A stretch of 64,000 nt of DNA from positions 96,001 through 160,000 of the forward strand of contig JBBPEB010000033.1 in assembly GCA_039096225.1 (NCBI GenBank). The letters are read 5' to 3'. Source of the DNA: Blastocystis sp. Blastoise (lineage: Eukaryota > Sar > Bigyra > Opalinata > Blastocystidae). Made by a program: the position numbers and the translations under genes. The notes under the pieces are model-generated. The model saw only the letters and a program-made list of their open reading frames with translations, was not told the DNA's origin and did not search any database. Every line of letters begins with the position of its first letter. The stretch's first letter is position 1. Shown here one piece after another: positions 61,877 to 64,000 of the stretch.

Positions 61877-63223
61877 GAAGATGAAATCTAATGTATCTCA
61901 ACTATTAATGACAATAAAAGTTTGCTCGTAATAAAAACTTTTCTCCTTGTTTATTTACAACTATTGCCCGTTTCTTTTTTTTTTCGACATAAAAAATGAG
62001 AAAAATCCAGAAACCCATCCATGTCCCCATTCAAAAATTTGATTGGATGAACCAAATGTAAATCTAGTCAGGTTTTTTATTTTATTATACATAACAAGTT
62101 ATCGTGATTATTCTGTTATGTTCACCCTATTTTTTAATTTTTAAAAATAATTGATAGTTTTTACTAATAATTATAAAATAAACTCTATTTTTAAATAGAA
62201 TTAATGATATTCTTGACATCTTGTTTATATCATATCATAGGAAATATATTTTCTCTTATATCATTGATATAGCACTCTTTGATTCTCATTATTACATTAA
62301 AATCAATGTTATTTTCTTTTATATAGATCTATGAAAGAACATCTAATAAAATCTTACATTATAAAATGAATATTCATAGTTCACTTTAACTCTTTTCAGC
62401 AAATTTTCTTCATTTTCTTTTTGTTTCTAGTTTTTTCTAATCATTGAGTTTATTTACAGAGAATTCAGATAATATTTGAAAAGAAGAATCAAGTGCTCCT
62501 CATTTTATCCTTATAAAAATGTTAACTTGGTCTATTACATGTTTTTATTGAGTATTTTATATGTAATATATACGAGAAAAAATATATATAATAATAAAGA
62601 TTAAACACAACACTATGAACGTTATACGATTATTCATATGAATAGAAACATTATATAAATTAATAAAAATAACTGTATATTTTATATAATATTAAAGTAT
62701 TAAAAATATTATTGATATCCTTTATTTCTGAATATATATTATTCTTTTCATTATTTCTGAATATATACTGCTTTTACATATATACATGATATTTAAATTA
62801 CATATCATATATAATCCATAAATTAACTGGCTATTTAAATATCTTCACGACTTGTTTGCAATTATGTTAGATTTAATTGTAAAGGATGTTGTTTATATTA
62901 TTTAAATAAATTGATTGTGTAGAATAAGAAAATATAAGCTATTATAAGATTTAAAAAACGATATATCTCATACAGTTGCCACTTTTCTGCAATTGATCAT
63001 TTTTCACTTTTTCTCATTTTATGTTATGATATAAAAGTTTTTATGTAGAAAAATAAATGAGTAATGAAATAAATAGAAATCTCGATATTTTTATTCAATA
63101 ATACAATATATATATATATATCAAATAATGAGGAACAACAAAAAAAGAAAGGAGGGAAAAATAGCCAACAAGTTTGCTTAATAACACTATTGACTTTTTA
63201 AATATTATATACTAGTCATAATA
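61877..63223. other. intergenic spacer between divergent genes
   Basis: AT-rich region between the CXC protein (-) and the partial right-end gene (+). Both promoters must lie here. No repeat array or RNA gene was recognised. Confidence 0.5.
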
Positions 63224-64000
63224 ATGATATTCAAAAGTAAAATAGCAGACTATTATGAAGAGAAAATACTGGATATTCATAAAATGGATCAACTGATTTG
63301 TATGTCAAAGCTGCCAGATCGTTGTAAAAATAATTCACATGTAATTCCTGAAGTCTTGAGTATCTCAGAATATATTGAAAAACCTTTACCACTTCTAATG
63401 GACAGTAATTTCATAAATCATTTTATTTAGCTTTATTTGTAATTATTCTAGATATATCTATAGAACCTTTAAATGAAAATCTGAAGTTGTATATAGTTAG
63501 AACAGAGAAAATGAATAAATTTATAAAACAGGAAAGAAATGATGTTCAATTGTTGGAAACGTGGAGTGAATCTTTATTCGATGTGAATAATATGTCTCAT
63601 ACCTATAAGACATTGAATTGTGCTTTAATTAATATGGACGATCACTGGGACCTCATGACATATATACAACAGTTTATTCCCAATGATAAATGGTTTCAGA
63701 TTCCTTCAAACTTTCCTGGGAAGAGTGATTTGTTTCTATTAGCAGTGTATATATATATAAATATAGTTTAGTTATTATTATATTTATAATATTTTGTTTA
63801 TATCTATAAATATAGTAAATGTAAAATAGATGATTATGTTCCCTATTTGAAATCAGATATAAATATATTTAATATTGCTAAGAAGATTACCAGAGAGCAA
63901 TATACAACAATAGATACTATATATAATGAAGAGAATATATATACTTATTCCATAAAACCTTTTTGTTTCTGTAGTTATTTACAAGAAATTCATCCTCTTT
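63224..64000 (+). CDS. partial protein of unknown function, runs off the right edge
   Basis: An exon beginning MIFKSKIADYYEEKILDIHKMDQLICMSKL (ATG at 63224) continues to about 63410. A second exon (about 63450–63750) encodes KLYIVRTEKMNKFIKQERND and ETWSESLFDVNNMSHTYKTLNCALINMDDHWDLMTYIQQFIPNDKW, and a third starts near 63810 (KCKIDDYVPYLKSDINIF…YSIKPFCFCSYLQEIHPL). Composition is normal and introns have the local form, so it is a real gene. The family is not recognised and the C-terminal part is outside the window. The distance between exons and the first donor site are approximate. Confidence 0.55.

Overview
This window comes from a nuclear genome of an AT-rich, intron-dense unicellular eukaryote. 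Nearly every gene is cut by many short GT–AG introns, most of which begin gtatat and end atatag and are often little more than TA dinucleotides. The genes are typical eukaryotic ones: makorin, RIO2 kinase, Ctf4/WDHD1, a PX-BAR sorting nexin, VMA21 and a tesmin-type CXC protein. The standard stop codons fit every gene model. I cannot name the lineage. A multidomain type I polyketide synthase together with poly-Asn tracts fits several protist groups.

Left part (1.4–9.6 kb): a probable mitochondrial protein (+, mS45/Bot1p-like), a DGAT2-family acyltransferase (-), a makorin-type RING/CCCH ubiquitin ligase (-) and a divergently transcribed PP2C phosphatase with an N-terminal MGC acylation signal (+). 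From 10.2 to 18.2 kb on the minus strand lies the showpiece, a 2,539-residue single-module reducing PKS (KS-AT-DH-pseudoKR-ER-KR-ACP-ACP-ACP) encoded by four exons, one of them 7.2 kb. From 19.1 to 24.0 kb is a Ctf4/WDHD1 replisome protein (-), facing an M3 metallopeptidase (+, 24.7–28.5 kb).

The middle (28.5–37.9 kb) is nearly gene-free. It holds about 4 kb of almost pure polypyrimidine on the + strand with tetra- and trinucleotide microsatellites, a tRNA-like sequence, a chain of apparently spliced but barely coding segments, and three copies of a 73-bp tandem repeat.

Right part (37.9–64 kb): a PX-BAR sorting nexin (+), an EED/LRWD1-like WD protein (+), a large low-complexity Asn/Ser/Pro/Arg-rich protein (+), VMA21 (-), a RIO2 kinase fused to a zinc knuckle (+), an unrecognised multi-exon protein (+), a CXC/CRC-domain DNA-binding protein (-) and the start of an unrecognised gene running off the right edge (+).

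Most genes are unrelated housekeeping functions. The only possible functional link is lipid or polyketide chemistry (the PKS and the DGAT2-like acyltransferase about 5 kb away). That link is inferred from proximity only. Exon boundaries were worked out by eye from GT/AG signals and reading-frame continuity. They are firm for the PKS, PP2C, sorting nexin and VMA21 and approximate elsewhere.
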